This document shows positions 1-9,467 of a DNA stretch of 25,857 nt, one piece after another. Under the pieces are notes generated by a model, which worked only from the letters and a program-made list of their open reading frames with translations, had not been told where the DNA came from and made no database searches. Location of the stretch: NCBI GenBank assembly GCA_964543125.1, contig CAZIWX010000031.1, positions 1 to 25,857 on the forward strand, in the 5' to 3' direction. Made by a program: the position numbers and the translations under genes. This DNA is from CAZIWX01 sp964543125 (GTDB lineage: Bacteria; Fidelibacterota; UBA8477). Every line of letters begins with the position of its first letter. The stretch's first letter is position 1.

Positions 1-555
1 GGAGTTCACACCGACCACCACATCACCGGGCCGGATTCGGGCGCCGTTCACAATGCGATCTTTTTCCACCACGCCGGTGACAACTCCTACCAGATCATGT
101 TCGCCCGGCAAATAAGTATCCGGCATCTCGGCCGTTTCTCCACCCACTAACGACACACCGCTGGCAGCGCAGGCTTCCGCCATACCACCGACGATTTGTT
201 CTACAATATCCGGATTCAGGCGGTCATTGGCGATGTAATCCAGAAAGGTGAGTGGTCTGGCGCCATGAACAATAATATCATTCACGCAGGCACTTACCAA
301 ATCACGTCCGATTGTATCGAATTTTTTCAACTTGCGAGCCACGATGATTTTGGTACCAACGCCATCGATACTCTGCACCATCACAGGATTTTTATACCCC
401 CGGACGATTTCACTCAAGTCAAAAAATGACCCGAAACTGCCAATTCCCGAAAGTACCGCCGGTGAGAAGGTCGTTTTCACCTTATCCTTAATACGGTTTA
501 CCGCCTCGTTGCCCGCCTCGATATTTACACCGGCATTTTTATAATTAATATTCAT
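1..555 (-). CDS. purM: Phosphoribosylformylglycinamidine cyclo-ligase (AIR synthetase), 3' end cut off
   Basis: PurM closes the imidazole ring of FGAM to give AIR with ATP, the fifth step of purine synthesis, in the cytoplasm. The translation from the ATG at 555 begins MNINYKNAGVNIEAGNEA and continues with the family's FDLSEIVRGYKNPVMVQSID stretch, the VGTK segment, a CVNDIIVHGA segment (usually CVNDI...GAEPLFFLDY) and GGETAEMPDTY. These are the nucleotide and substrate loops of the PurM/PurL fold. Only about 185 residues lie in the window; the family usually has about 340-350, so the C-terminal half continues beyond base 1. The start overlaps the purL stop as ATGA, so translation is probably coupled. 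Assignment is secure. Confidence 0.95.
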   Translation of the reverse strand, partial: MNINYKNAGVNIEAGNEAVNRIKDKVKTTFSPAVLSGIGSFGSFFDLSEIVRGYKNPVMVQSIDGVGTKIIVARKLKKFDTIGRDLVSACVNDIIVHGARPLTFLDYIANDRLNPDIVEQIVGGMAEACAASGVSLVGGETAEMPDTYLPGEHDLVGVVTGVVEKDRIVNGARIRPGDVVVGVNS

Positions 556-2891
556 GCCAGTTTCTCCCGCAGACCATTTTCCCAGACGGTTCGGGCCGCT
601 TCGACCGGCAGTTCGATACACTCATCAATATCCAGAAAGCCGGTAGCGGTTGTCCGGCCGAGCTGGTAAACCTTTACTTCCTGGCTATAAAATATTTCCT
701 GCACGGCTTCCAGGTGCCTTGCCGCCACTTCCAACAGGAAGCCCCCCGTTTCACCAAATAACTTCTTATCGCGGCTAAGTTCGCCCGGCACCACCACCCT
801 GCATCCGATGCCATTTAAAAAACTCATCTCAGCCAAGGCCGTAGCCACACCGCCTTCGGAGATATCGTGGCAGCTTAAAACCAGTCCGCTTTGAATAGCC
901 GTGGTCACCGAATACACCTGCCGCTCCACGAGAGCTATATCTGGCCGGGGAAGGTTGCGCCCCAGCTCATTGTGTAAGGCATAGTATACACTTCCGCCGC
1001 ATTCATCCCGACGGGCGCCAGCCATCAGAATTTTACTGTTTGTGTGTTGAAAAGAGGCCGTGACGGCCCGGCTGACATCCGGCAGACTGCCGAGACAACT
1101 AATGACGGGACTGGGTGGAATAGCGGAATCCTTGGATTCGTTATAAAAAGATACATTACCGGCGATGATTGGCAGCGGTACGTCCGAGTGCTGCTTTAGA
1201 TGAAAACGCTTGCAGGCTTCCGCAACGCCGCGTGTACCTTCAACAAAAGCCCACATTTGTTCAGGTTTTTCCGGATTACCATAACATAAACAATCGGTGA
1301 TGGCTTCCGGGGTTGCACCAACTGCGGCTACATTGCGCAGCGTTTCCACCACGGCATTTACACCACCCCAATAGGGGTCAATTTTACCATAGCTTGGATT
1401 TTGATCCACCGTCAGCGCAATTCCGGTTTGGCGGATTTCTTCCGGAAACTCATCGGAATTAAATGGCTGCATCACTCCGGCATCCGCCCGGCCGGCTTCA
1501 ATCACCGTGCGTCCCTGAACGGTTTTGTCATAGGTCTCAAATATTGGTTTGCGTGAAGCCACATTTTCATGGGCTAATATCTTTAACAGCATGGCATTAT
1601 AATCGGCCGGTTCGGGGAATTCAGGTTCACTGAATTTCAGATCAGGCTGCTGCACTTCACGTTTGTAGAGAAAGCCCTTCGTTACCTGGACAGCCGGGGC
1701 ATTAACGATCTCCGTGTCATCTACCCGGACGATGTATTGGCCGTCATCCCGAATTTTCCCGATTTTACCGGCCTTCGCACCCGCGCTAATATTTGGCAGG
1801 TCAAATGTATTATTATAGAGATCTAAAATGAGCGGTGTAAGGTCCGGTGGACTGATCCACATAAACCGCTCCTGGGTTTCGGCACACAGAATGACCGAAG
1901 GGTGCAATTCCGGCATACTCGTATGAACCCGGTCAAGGTTAACTTCGGCCCCATACCCGGAAGTCTCGGCCATTTCCACACTGGCAGTTGCAATACCGCC
2001 CGCTCCCAGGTCCTTGAATCCGACGCGATTTAATGCATTGCGTTTTTTCAAAATGTCGAAGAGCGCATACGTGGCTTTCAGCAAATGTCGTTTTAAGAAT
2101 GCGTTGGGTTCCTGAACGGCGCCTTTATTCTGATCTTTTTCGGCTTCATCCAGTTCGAACGAGGCAAAACTGGCCCCGCCAAAACCGCTGTTATCCGTCG
2201 GCTTACCCACCAGGATTAAATCGTACCCGGCGGCTTGGGGAGGTGCGTAGGAATGAATGATTTCATCTTCGCAAACGACTCCCAGTGTTACAACGGTGAC
2301 CAGACAATTATCATTATAACCGGGGTCATAGTACACATCTCCCGCCAGGTTCGGAACACCGATGGGATTACCGTAGCCGGCGATGCCGCCTACCACGCCC
2401 TCCTGAATCCATTTGGTTTTAGGCTGCTGAATATCACCAAAACGGAGTCCGTCCGCTAGGGCAATCACCCGGGCGCCCATACAGGCGACATCACGCACAT
2501 TGCCGCCGATACCGGTTGCAGCGCCTTCGTAGGGCACGATCTGACTGGGATGATTATGAGATTCATGGCTCATGACGATACCATAGCGCCGGCCGGATTT
2601 ATCGGCCGCAACCGCTACAATACCGGCATCCTCCTTGGCGCCCAAAATTACATGGGGTCCGCCGGTGATGAATTGTTTCAGATAGGATCGGCTGGATTTA
2701 TAGGAACAGTGTTCGGAACCCTCAATGGAGAAGAGAACGGCTTCCGCCAGAGAGGGCGGGCGCTTTAGGAAAACATTTTGAATTTTTAGTATCTCCTCCG
2801 GGGTGAGGGCGATGTGGTAATCCCGGAGTAATTTCTTAATTCCCCGGGCATCCTGGCTGGCGAAATCGAGGACTTCGGTGGTAAATGCCAT
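552..2891 (-). CDS. purL: Phosphoribosylformylglycinamidine synthase subunit PurL (small type)
   Basis: PurL is the ATP-dependent amidotransferase subunit converting FGAR to FGAM. Without a fused glutaminase it needs PurQ and PurS, which are not in this window. Recognisable parts are CSYKSS near residue 64, SHESHNHPSQIVPYEGAATG with the metal/ATP-site residues, GGNVRDVACMGARVIALADG, and the repeated second half with YDKTVQGRTVIEAG, GGVNAVVETLRNVAAVGATP and SCHDISEGGVATALAEM. At 779 residues it is somewhat longer than the usual 720-750 of small PurL and far shorter than the fused type of about 1300. The ATG at 2891 shares its A with the purA stop (TGATG). A TTG one codon upstream (2894) is an alternative start. 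Confidence 0.96.
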   Translation of the reverse strand: MAFTTEVLDFASQDARGIKKLLRDYHIALTPEEILKIQNVFLKRPPSLAEAVLFSIEGSEHCSYKSSRSYLKQFITGGPHVILGAKEDAGIVAVAADKSGRRYGIVMSHESHNHPSQIVPYEGAATGIGGNVRDVACMGARVIALADGLRFGDIQQPKTKWIQEGVVGGIAGYGNPIGVPNLAGDVYYDPGYNDNCLVTVVTLGVVCEDEIIHSYAPPQAAGYDLILVGKPTDNSGFGGASFASFELDEAEKDQNKGAVQEPNAFLKRHLLKATYALFDILKKRNALNRVGFKDLGAGGIATASVEMAETSGYGAEVNLDRVHTSMPELHPSVILCAETQERFMWISPPDLTPLILDLYNNTFDLPNISAGAKAGKIGKIRDDGQYIVRVDDTEIVNAPAVQVTKGFLYKREVQQPDLKFSEPEFPEPADYNAMLLKILAHENVASRKPIFETYDKTVQGRTVIEAGRADAGVMQPFNSDEFPEEIRQTGIALTVDQNPSYGKIDPYWGGVNAVVETLRNVAAVGATPEAITDCLCYGNPEKPEQMWAFVEGTRGVAEACKRFHLKQHSDVPLPIIAGNVSFYNESKDSAIPPSPVISCLGSLPDVSRAVTASFQHTNSKILMAGARRDECGGSVYYALHNELGRNLPRPDIALVERQVYSVTTAIQSGLVLSCHDISEGGVATALAEMSFLNGIGCRVVVPGELSRDKKLFGETGGFLLEVAARHLEAVQEIFYSQEVKVYQLGRTTATGFLDIDECIELPVEAARTVWENGLREKLA

Positions 2892-4210
2892 CAATGCCCC
2901 TGCCGCAGAATGGTCTGCTTACGGCCTGGTCCAAGTGAGATGATGGTCACCGGACATTCCGCATGTTCTTCAATGAAGGTTATATAATTCCGGAGAACCT
3001 CCGGTAGCGCTTTAAATCCCCGCTGACAAAATTCCGCTGCTTGATGTTCGCTCATATCGGGCCAGCCGGCCAGCGTCTCATAAATTGGCTTGGCTTTGCG
3101 CAGCGCAGTAAGACTCGCGGGCATCTCTTCCACCCGCTTTTCATCAATTTCATACGCGGTGCAGACCTTAATTTCCGGACAACCGGAGAGTGTGTCCAGT
3201 TTGGTGAGGGCGATATCGGTCATGCCGTTAACCCGTACCGCCTGGCGTAACTGAACCAGATCCAGAAAACCAATTCGTCGCGGCCGGCCGGTGGTCGTGC
3301 CGTATTCATTACCTTTATCGCGCAGTGTTTTGGCAAATTTACCTTCGATTTCCGTGACAAAGGGACTGATTCCCACCCGGGTCACATAGGCTTTGGTGAC
3401 GCCAATCACCTGGCGCGAAGCGTTGAATCCAACACCGGCCCCTGCTCCAATATGTCCGGCAATTGTTGAAGCACTGGTGGTGTGGGGATAGAGACCATGA
3501 TCCACATCCAGTGACATCCCCTGAGCGCCCTCGAACAAGATGGCTTTGCCGGTTTTCCAAGCTTGGTAAAGTTCCACTTCCGTGTCATTGATATATTTGG
3601 CCAGGATTTTACCGTATGCCAGATATTCTTCCAGGATTGCGTTTAGCGCAGGCTCAAATTCCGATTCAAAAACCTTGGTAATCAAATTGACATTAAAGGT
3701 GTAGCCTTTAGTTAGTTTTTCCCGAAACATCTCCGGTTCCAGCAGGTCACCCATCCGGATGCCCTGCCGATACATTTTGTCAGCGTAAACCGGTGCGATT
3801 CCCCGCCGGGTACTGCCGGCCGCCAGCTTCCCCTGATGCGTGGACAGACATTCATCCAAAACGATATGGTAGGGCATGATAATATGAGCACGCTCGCTGA
3901 TCATCAGTTTGGGAGTGATGCCGCGTACTTGCAGCGCTTCCAATTCTTTGATCAAAACCGCGGGATTAACAACCACGCCGTTGCCGATAACACAGGTTGG
4001 TTTTGGAAACACAATACCGCTGGGCAGCAGGTGAAATTTGAATATCTCCCCGTTCAGGTTGATCGTATGTCCGGCGTTATTGCCCCCCTGAAAGCGGACA
4101 ACATAATCCACATTCTCGGCAAAATAATTGGTGATTTTACCTTTACCTTCGTCACCCCATTGGGCGCCAACGATAACGGTCAACGGAACGGGTTGGGATG
4201 GATGCTGCAT
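2891..4210 (-). CDS. purA: Adenylosuccinate synthetase
   Basis: PurA joins IMP and aspartate using GTP to form adenylosuccinate, the first committed step to AMP. The N-terminus has the GTP/IMP loop GAQWGDEGKGK (residues 15-25) with the catalytic Asp20, followed by NNAGHT with His48. Further on are GSTRRGIAPVYADK, the LFEGAQGMSLDVDHGLYPHT segment, the late GVTKAYVTRVG segment (a slight variant of the usual GVxKAYxTRVG), GTTTGRPRRIGFLD and the C-terminal TKLDTLSG motif. Length (439 residues) is normal. It is the first gene of a minus-strand purA-purL-purM unit, linked to purL by a TGATG overlap, which is less common than purA standing alone. The upstream spacer is about 430 bases and divergent from menF. 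Assignment is secure. Confidence 0.97.
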   Translation of the reverse strand: MQHPSQPVPLTVIVGAQWGDEGKGKITNYFAENVDYVVRFQGGNNAGHTINLNGEIFKFHLLPSGIVFPKPTCVIGNGVVVNPAVLIKELEALQVRGITPKLMISERAHIIMPYHIVLDECLSTHQGKLAAGSTRRGIAPVYADKMYRQGIRMGDLLEPEMFREKLTKGYTFNVNLITKVFESEFEPALNAILEEYLAYGKILAKYINDTEVELYQAWKTGKAILFEGAQGMSLDVDHGLYPHTTSASTIAGHIGAGAGVGFNASRQVIGVTKAYVTRVGISPFVTEIEGKFAKTLRDKGNEYGTTTGRPRRIGFLDLVQLRQAVRVNGMTDIALTKLDTLSGCPEIKVCTAYEIDEKRVEEMPASLTALRKAKPIYETLAGWPDMSEHQAAEFCQRGFKALPEVLRNYITFIEEHAECPVTIISLGPGRKQTILRQGH

Positions 4211-4645
4211 GATTAAACCTGCTCTACCTGATTATGAAATTGTTGAAAAAACGAACTGCTTTTCCCTCTGTGGCTCCACCCTACGCCGGTCACGGAGCAC
4301 TCATTATCTGAGTCCCAACCGGGCAGCTTTACAGGATGCAATGAGGGTATGGTTTAAAGGGTTTGAGGGGAGAAACGCGAGAAGCAGCATTAATTTTTCG
4401 GTGTTCTCAAGGATTAAAGTAACCAACCCGGTACAAGACTGCAATATGATTCTTGGAAGAGCTCCATTTATTTCTCGCTCGGGTCGATATCTTACTATAA
4501 GCATATAATTATAAAGACATTACATGGTGCATTGACCCAACAAATCATATCAACATCTTGTTGGTGAAAATTCTGGCGGCCGGTACGGCCAACCGCTAAA
4601 ATTGACTGCCCTGCTAGTTTTGGCAGTGTATATTTCGCCCGCATT
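4211..4645. other. Divergent purA/menF intergenic spacer
   Basis: This 435-base spacer separates two divergent operons and must carry both promoters. It is A+T-rich around 4490-4520 (TATAAT at 4504-4509 on the plus strand and, overlapping, at 4508-4513 on the minus strand), but I could not pair either with a convincing -35 box. Short frames inside it do not look like protein. I saw no purine riboswitch core or other RNA that I can support. A small inverted repeat lies just before menF and is listed separately. Confidence 0.5.
4605..4627 (+). promoter_or_regulatory. Inverted repeat just upstream of menF (possible operator or leader hairpin)
   Basis: ACTGCC (4605-4610) and GGCAGT (4622-4627) are perfect 6-base arms around an 11-base centre, ending 18 bases before the menF start. 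A TTGACT overlaps the left arm. TATATT follows the right arm, but the spacing of 20 is too long for a standard sigma-70 promoter. It could be a repressor site or a small leader hairpin close to the start codon. The arms are short enough to be chance. Confidence 0.25.
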
Positions 4646-6058
4646 ATGGCAGGCCTACTAACCAGCACTTTTCGAATCACCAGTTTTTCTGATCTCACAG
4701 CCGTGTTTCCCCGGCAAGTTGAGAAATTAAAGATGCGGCGGCACCGGAGTGATCCAGCCTCTCACCCCACGATCATTAAGCTCGAATTCGAACCGGAAGA
4801 CGGACAAACTCGGGATATTTTAGGGTGGTTAAGCAACCGAACTCACTTCCCGCGCCTCGGTTGGTGGAGCCGGGATGAGAAATACCAAATGGCCGGTTTC
4901 GGTTCCGCGGCTGAGATTTGCTCACCCACCCATTCGAAAGAAAACCCCTTTGATTATCTGGAAAACAAGCGCTTGGCGGATGGTTCGGAATATTTGCACT
5001 ATTTTGGTGGATTGAGTTTCTTTCCGGATCAACCGGTAGATCATGAATGGCGTACATTTGGCCGGACACACTTTATTGCACCCCAATTCTATTTTGAAAT
5101 GGATGGCGGCCATCCGCGCTTCATTGCTCAAATTGTTGCTCAGGCCAAAATTGCACCGGCTCTGGAACAACTCAATTCGGATTTTGCCGCGATTCGGTGG
5201 CGCTTTCAACCACCGAAAACCGTACCGGCTCGGATATTAGGAATTGATGACTTTCCTCCTCACCTACATTGGTTAAAGACTCACGCCGACGCTCTCGCGG
5301 AAATTCAAAAGCAGTCATTTGGTAAGGTTGTCTTGAGTCGAAAGCGGGTAGTGAGGGCTGCCTTCAACTTTCAAGTTTTGCCGATTTTCAAGGATCTGGT
5401 GCATCACAATCCGGGTACCACGCGCTTCTATTTTGAGTTTGAGCCGGGTCAGGCTTTCCTGGGCGCCTCACCGGAACGGCTGATAAAAAAAACCGGCCAA
5501 AAATTGGAATCAGAGGCTTTGGCGGGAACCCGGCCACTGGGTCAAAGCCCGGCAGAAGCTGAGAACTTTAAAAACGAATTACTTACCGACCCCAAGGAAC
5601 GCCTGGAACAACGGGTCGTGCGCGATCAAATCAATCGGCAATTTAACACGCTATGCCATTCAATTTCGGTCGATCCCGAACCGCGGGTAATCCGATTTCC
5701 CCAAGTCCAGCATCTTTATCAGGGAATATCAGGTGAATTAAAAAACGGAACCGGAATTGCCACTATTCTACAGACATTACACCCCACGCCTGCTTTGGGT
5801 GGATCACCCCGCGCGGTGGCTCGGGACATCATTAAACGACTGGAAGTCTTTGCCAGAGGTTGGTACGGCGCCCCGGTAGGGTGGATCCACGGAGAAGATG
5901 CGGAATTCGCGGTGGCTATCCGGTCAGCCCTGATTTCCGATCAACGGCAAATAAGCTTGTATGCCGGGGTCGGGTTGGTAGCAGGGTCCGACGCTGAAGC
6001 TGAGTGGCGAGAGATGAATCAAAAGTTGCGTGTTTTGGAGGCGAGCCTGAATTTATGA
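4646..6058 (+). CDS. menF: Isochorismate synthase
   Basis: This enzyme isomerises chorismate to isochorismate, committing it to menaquinone. The C-terminal chorismate-binding domain is clear: KVVLSRKR near residue 230, FLGASPERL, SEALAGTRPLG, a segment of the usual SxKDxxEH type reading DPKERLEQRVV, HLYQGISGEL, LHPTPALGGSPR, and GWYGAPVGWI with EDAEFAVAIRSA, ending in the GVGLVAGSDAEAEW metal-site motif. The N-terminal 150 residues are the less conserved region normal for MenF. Its setting as first gene of the men operon favours MenF over salicylate-type isochorismate synthases. The ATG at 4646 is the first possible start after an upstream stop and lacks an obvious Shine-Dalgarno; a later ATG at 4733 follows GAGAAATTAAAG. 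The stop overlaps menD as ATGA. Confidence 0.93.
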   Translation: MAGLLTSTFRITSFSDLTAVFPRQVEKLKMRRHRSDPASHPTIIKLEFEPEDGQTRDILGWLSNRTHFPRLGWWSRDEKYQMAGFGSAAEICSPTHSKENPFDYLENKRLADGSEYLHYFGGLSFFPDQPVDHEWRTFGRTHFIAPQFYFEMDGGHPRFIAQIVAQAKIAPALEQLNSDFAAIRWRFQPPKTVPARILGIDDFPPHLHWLKTHADALAEIQKQSFGKVVLSRKRVVRAAFNFQVLPIFKDLVHHNPGTTRFYFEFEPGQAFLGASPERLIKKTGQKLESEALAGTRPLGQSPAEAENFKNELLTDPKERLEQRVVRDQINRQFNTLCHSISVDPEPRVIRFPQVQHLYQGISGELKNGTGIATILQTLHPTPALGGSPRAVARDIIKRLEVFARGWYGAPVGWIHGEDAEFAVAIRSALISDQRQISLYAGVGLVAGSDAEAEWREMNQKLRVLEASLNL

Positions 6059-7818
6059 CTTTCAAGCTCACTTTGGCCAATCGAAATACCATCTGGGGCG
6101 GCGTCCTTATCGAGACATTAATTCGTCGTGATGTCACCCACTTTGTTATTAGTCCCGGATCCCGGTCAACACCTCTAACCGTCGCCGTGGCTGAGAATCC
6201 GGCCGCTACGTCCAGCGTCCATTTTGACGAGCGCGGAGCCGCCTTTTATGCTTTAGGATTGGTTCGGGCTACGGGCAAACCGGCAGTATTGATTTGCACC
6301 TCGGGAACGGCCGTTGCCAATTATCTTCCAGCGATCGTTGAGGCGGCCCAGGATAATTTGCCCTTGATAGTACTTACTGCCGACCGGCCACCGGAACAGT
6401 GGAATACCGGCGCCAGTCAAACCATTCGCCAGTCCGGGATTTTTTCGAATTTTACGCGCTTTGAATTGACGCTTCCGGCGCCGAAGCCTTCAATTCCCCT
6501 GGTTTGGCTGATAGAAGAGGTAAATCGGGCTGTATCCATGGCTACCCAAAAAACCGGGGCCGGACCGGTTCACCTGAATTGTCCATTTGAAAAACCATTA
6601 GAACCTACCCCCACTCACGAAAATTTTAAAACGTGGCTAAAACCGATTGAGGATTGGGCGCCAACACCGGAATCGAACCCGATTTCAGCTAAACCCCTAC
6701 CGGCTGTATCCAACGCCACTCTGGCTGGCATTGCCCGGCGGGTGGCACGATCAACCCACGGTCTGTTGGTCTTTGGCCGCGAAGGCCTTGGGCAGCACGG
6801 TGATCCGTACTTGCGATTGGTCAAGTTGCTGAAATGGCCGGTCATGGTGGATATCCAATCACCCTTACGCAGTGAGATAAACATGTCCAAGCTCCGTTTT
6901 ATTTTACCTGCTTTGGCCGCTTATTCTCATTTATCAAAACATTGGCGGCCCCATTTTGTGCTGCATTTCGGTGGTACGCTCACCTCTCAAACCTGGACCG
7001 ATTTTTTAACCGCTGCCCAAACCACTCATTACATCCAGATTCATCCTTACGAACGGCGGCTCGATCCCGCGGGTCTGGTGACTCAAAAAATCACCGCCGA
7101 ACCAGGTGAATTTGCTAAATCGCTCTGGTCACGACTCTCAGGCAGCGGTCTGGCGCCCGCACATTTCAATCCCACCTTGTGCAAAACGGGGTTTGCCACT
7201 TTACAGGCTAAACTTTCGGCTGGTGAAACCCGTCTCTTTGAGGCGCAAGTCATCCATGCGATGATGACTATTTTATCGTCTGAAAGTGTGATCTTTGCCG
7301 GAAATTCCATGCCAATTCGAGATTTGGATAGCTATACGTGGCAACCCGTCAGAGTAATTGCCAATCGAGGCACCAATGGAATTGATGGGAATATCGCCAC
7401 GGCGGCGGGTTTGGCTCACGGTTTGAAAACACCCGTGACGGCTATTTTGGGCGACCTGGCAGCGCTCCACGATCTGAATTCCATCGCCCTGCTGGCCCAA
7501 TCGGATTTCCCGGTTAGGCTCATCATTTTGAACAATCAGGGCGGTGGGATATTTTCACAATTGCCGATTGCTGATTATGATGCGGTTTTCGAGCCGTTTT
7601 TTGGGACACCGCACCAATTTCAATTCCGGGGTAGTGCGGATCAGTTTGGATTACCCTACCAACGGGTGGATAATATGGCAGCCTTTAAAACGGCCATAGC
7701 AAGGCAAAATAGCCACTCCGAAATAATTGAAGTGCACCTGGATCGCCAAATTCAGGCACCCTATCGCAAAAGTCTTACCGCGGCCGTTCATTCCGAACTC
7801 GCACGGATTCTTGATTAA
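6055..7818 (+). CDS. menD: SEPHCHC synthase (2-oxoglutarate decarboxylase/SHCHC pathway)
   Basis: MenD is a thiamine-diphosphate enzyme that adds the succinyl semialdehyde unit from 2-oxoglutarate to isochorismate. The start at 6055 is chosen because it makes an ATGA overlap with menF and gives the usual N-terminus, WGGVLIETLIRRDVTHFVIS followed by PGSRSTPL. An in-frame upstream ATG at 6004 would add 17 unlikely residues. The cofactor glutamate sits in HFDERGAAFYALG. Family signatures are CTSGTAVANYLPAIVEA, GNSMPIRDLDSY, the ThDP/Mg motif ILGDLAALHDLNS (usually GDLSFLHDLN), and NNQGGGIFSQLP. The 587-residue length is typical. It abuts menH directly. Confidence 0.96.
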   Translation: MTFKLTLANRNTIWGGVLIETLIRRDVTHFVISPGSRSTPLTVAVAENPAATSSVHFDERGAAFYALGLVRATGKPAVLICTSGTAVANYLPAIVEAAQDNLPLIVLTADRPPEQWNTGASQTIRQSGIFSNFTRFELTLPAPKPSIPLVWLIEEVNRAVSMATQKTGAGPVHLNCPFEKPLEPTPTHENFKTWLKPIEDWAPTPESNPISAKPLPAVSNATLAGIARRVARSTHGLLVFGREGLGQHGDPYLRLVKLLKWPVMVDIQSPLRSEINMSKLRFILPALAAYSHLSKHWRPHFVLHFGGTLTSQTWTDFLTAAQTTHYIQIHPYERRLDPAGLVTQKITAEPGEFAKSLWSRLSGSGLAPAHFNPTLCKTGFATLQAKLSAGETRLFEAQVIHAMMTILSSESVIFAGNSMPIRDLDSYTWQPVRVIANRGTNGIDGNIATAAGLAHGLKTPVTAILGDLAALHDLNSIALLAQSDFPVRLIILNNQGGGIFSQLPIADYDAVFEPFFGTPHQFQFRGSADQFGLPYQRVDNMAAFKTAIARQNSHSEIIEVHLDRQIQAPYRKSLTAAVHSELARILD

Positions 7819-8637
7819 ATGAAATTATCCTTCCAGACCTGGGGTTCCCCTGAAAATCCGGCCATCCTCATGCTACACGGTTTTATGGGATTTGGTACGG
7901 ATTGGACAGCTTTAGCAGAGAATCTCCGAGCCGGTTATTTTTGTATCGCACCGGATCTGCCCGGGCACGGAGCAAGTTCAATTGCTGATCTGACCCGGGC
8001 AAACGCCTTTCAAGTCACCGCCCGGGCAGTAGTGGATTTGCTGAATAATTTTAAAATCGATGAAGCCGTGTTATTGGGTTACTCCCTGGGCGGCCGGCTG
8101 GCCTGGTACACCGCCATCGAATATCCCCGGCGGCTTCGGGGATTAATAATCGAATCGGCAGCACCAGGCCTGAAAACCGAAGCGGAAAAAATTGAGCGTA
8201 TCCGGCTGGATCTTGAACGGGCTCGTGAAATCAAATCCAGGCCTTTCCCACAATTTTTAAACACCTGGTTCCGGCAACCTTTGTTCAGAACCATGCAGCG
8301 CCAACCTCAACGGCTGAGTGAGCTGATCCAATCGCGATTAATGCAAGACCCTCAAGCCCTGGCGGCCGGCATGGATTTATTTTCGATTGGACGCCAGCCA
8401 TCCTATTGGGACCGGTGCCGGGAACTGAACGCTCCGGTGATGCTGATTGCAGGCGCGCAAGATGAAAAATACCGCCGTGCCACCGGTGAAATCGCGGCGA
8501 CCAGCTTAAAACGCAGCACCGTTCGCATCATCCCGGCGGTAGGACACAACTCCCATTGGGAAGCCCCTGCGTTATTTTTAGATGCAATCAAAACTTTTTT
8601 ACAGACTGAGTTGAAATTAACGAGGAGTCACATATGA
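7819..8637 (+). CDS. menH: SHCHC synthase, alpha/beta hydrolase
   Basis: MenH eliminates pyruvate from SEPHCHC to give 2-succinyl-6-hydroxy-2,4-cyclohexadiene-1-carboxylate. It is an alpha/beta-hydrolase of 272 residues: oxyanion-hole segment LHGFMGFGTDW (residues 19-29), DLPGHGAS, nucleophile elbow GYSLGG with Ser89, a late GAQDEKY carrying the acid, and the histidine motif VGHNSHWEAP. The ATG follows the menD stop with no gap (TAAATG) and the 3' end overlaps menB as ATGA. The family is broad and sequence alone cannot exclude another hydrolase, but the position between menD and menB makes MenH very likely. Confidence 0.9.
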   Translation: MKLSFQTWGSPENPAILMLHGFMGFGTDWTALAENLRAGYFCIAPDLPGHGASSIADLTRANAFQVTARAVVDLLNNFKIDEAVLLGYSLGGRLAWYTAIEYPRRLRGLIIESAAPGLKTEAEKIERIRLDLERAREIKSRPFPQFLNTWFRQPLFRTMQRQPQRLSELIQSRLMQDPQALAAGMDLFSIGRQPSYWDRCRELNAPVMLIAGAQDEKYRRATGEIAATSLKRSTVRIIPAVGHNSHWEAPALFLDAIKTFLQTELKLTRSHI

Positions 8638-9455
8638 GTTCGATTGATTGGCAAATGGCGAGAGAATTTACCGATATCAAATACCATAAAGCTGAAGGCA
8701 TTGCTAAAATCACCATCAACCGGCCGGAAGTACGGAACGCGTTTCGGCCACTGACCGTGGTTGAAATGGGCCAGGCGCTGGAAGATGCCCGAAATGACCT
8801 GAAGATCGGTGTAGTCATTCTCACCGGTGCGGGCGAAAAAGCGTTTTGTTCCGGTGGTGACCAGAGGGTCCGTGGAGCTGCCGGCTATCGGGATGAGCAG
8901 GGTGTCCATCGGTTGAATGTGTTGGATTTTCAACGCCAGATTCGCACCTGTCCCAAACCCGTGATCGCCATGGTTGCCGGATATGCCATCGGTGGCGGGC
9001 ATGTGCTGCATGTGATGTGCGATCTGACCATTGCCGCCGATAATGCCATTTTCGGTCAGACCGGACCAAAAGTCGGGTCCTTTGACGGCGGATACGGCTC
9101 CAGTTATTTGGCACGTATGGTCGGCCAGAAAAAAGCCCGGGAAATCTGGTATCTAGGCCGCCAGTACACTGCCCAACAAGCGTTGGAAATGGGAATGGTT
9201 AATACGGTCGTGCCTTTGGAGAAACTTGAAGAAGAGACGATCCAGTGGTGCCGGGAAATTCTGGCCAACTCGCCCATTGCGGTTCGTTGCCTCAAAGCGG
9301 CCCTGAATGCGGATTGTGACGGCCAGGCCGGGCTACAGGAATTGGCCGGTAATGCGACCATGTTGTTTTATATGAGTGAAGAAGGACAGGAAGGCCGCAA
9401 CGCTTTTTTGGAAAAGCGTAAACCTGATTTCAGTAAATTCCCCAAACGCCCCTGA
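8634..9455 (+). CDS. menB: 1,4-dihydroxy-2-naphthoyl-CoA synthase
   Basis: MenB is a crotonase-fold enzyme that closes the second ring of o-succinylbenzoyl-CoA (a Dieckmann-type cyclisation). Seen in the translation: NRPEVRNAFRPLTV, the CoA oxyanion-hole segment AFCSGGDQRVRG, MVAGYAIGGGHVLHVMCDLT, and the MenB-specific TGPKVGSFDGGYGSSYLAR with the conserved active-site region. The C-terminus EGRNAFLEKRKPDFSKFP is characteristic of MenB rather than of general enoyl-CoA hydratases. A good Shine-Dalgarno (GAGGAG) precedes the ATG within menH. Length (273 residues) is normal. Confidence 0.96.
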   Translation: MSSIDWQMAREFTDIKYHKAEGIAKITINRPEVRNAFRPLTVVEMGQALEDARNDLKIGVVILTGAGEKAFCSGGDQRVRGAAGYRDEQGVHRLNVLDFQRQIRTCPKPVIAMVAGYAIGGGHVLHVMCDLTIAADNAIFGQTGPKVGSFDGGYGSSYLARMVGQKKAREIWYLGRQYTAQQALEMGMVNTVVPLEKLEEETIQWCREILANSPIAVRCLKAALNADCDGQAGLQELAGNATMLFYMSEEGQEGRNAFLEKRKPDFSKFPKRP

Positions 9456-9467
9456 CAAGTGATTGGT

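Noticed and set aside
2033..2768. Plus-strand frames inside purL
   Set aside because: They are complementary-strand shadows of a clearly conserved gene, with no ribosome-binding sites or recognisable content.
6004..6054. Longer menD start at 6004
   Set aside because: It would overlap menF by 55 bases and add residues foreign to the family. The ATG at 6055 gives the standard N-terminus and an ATGA junction.
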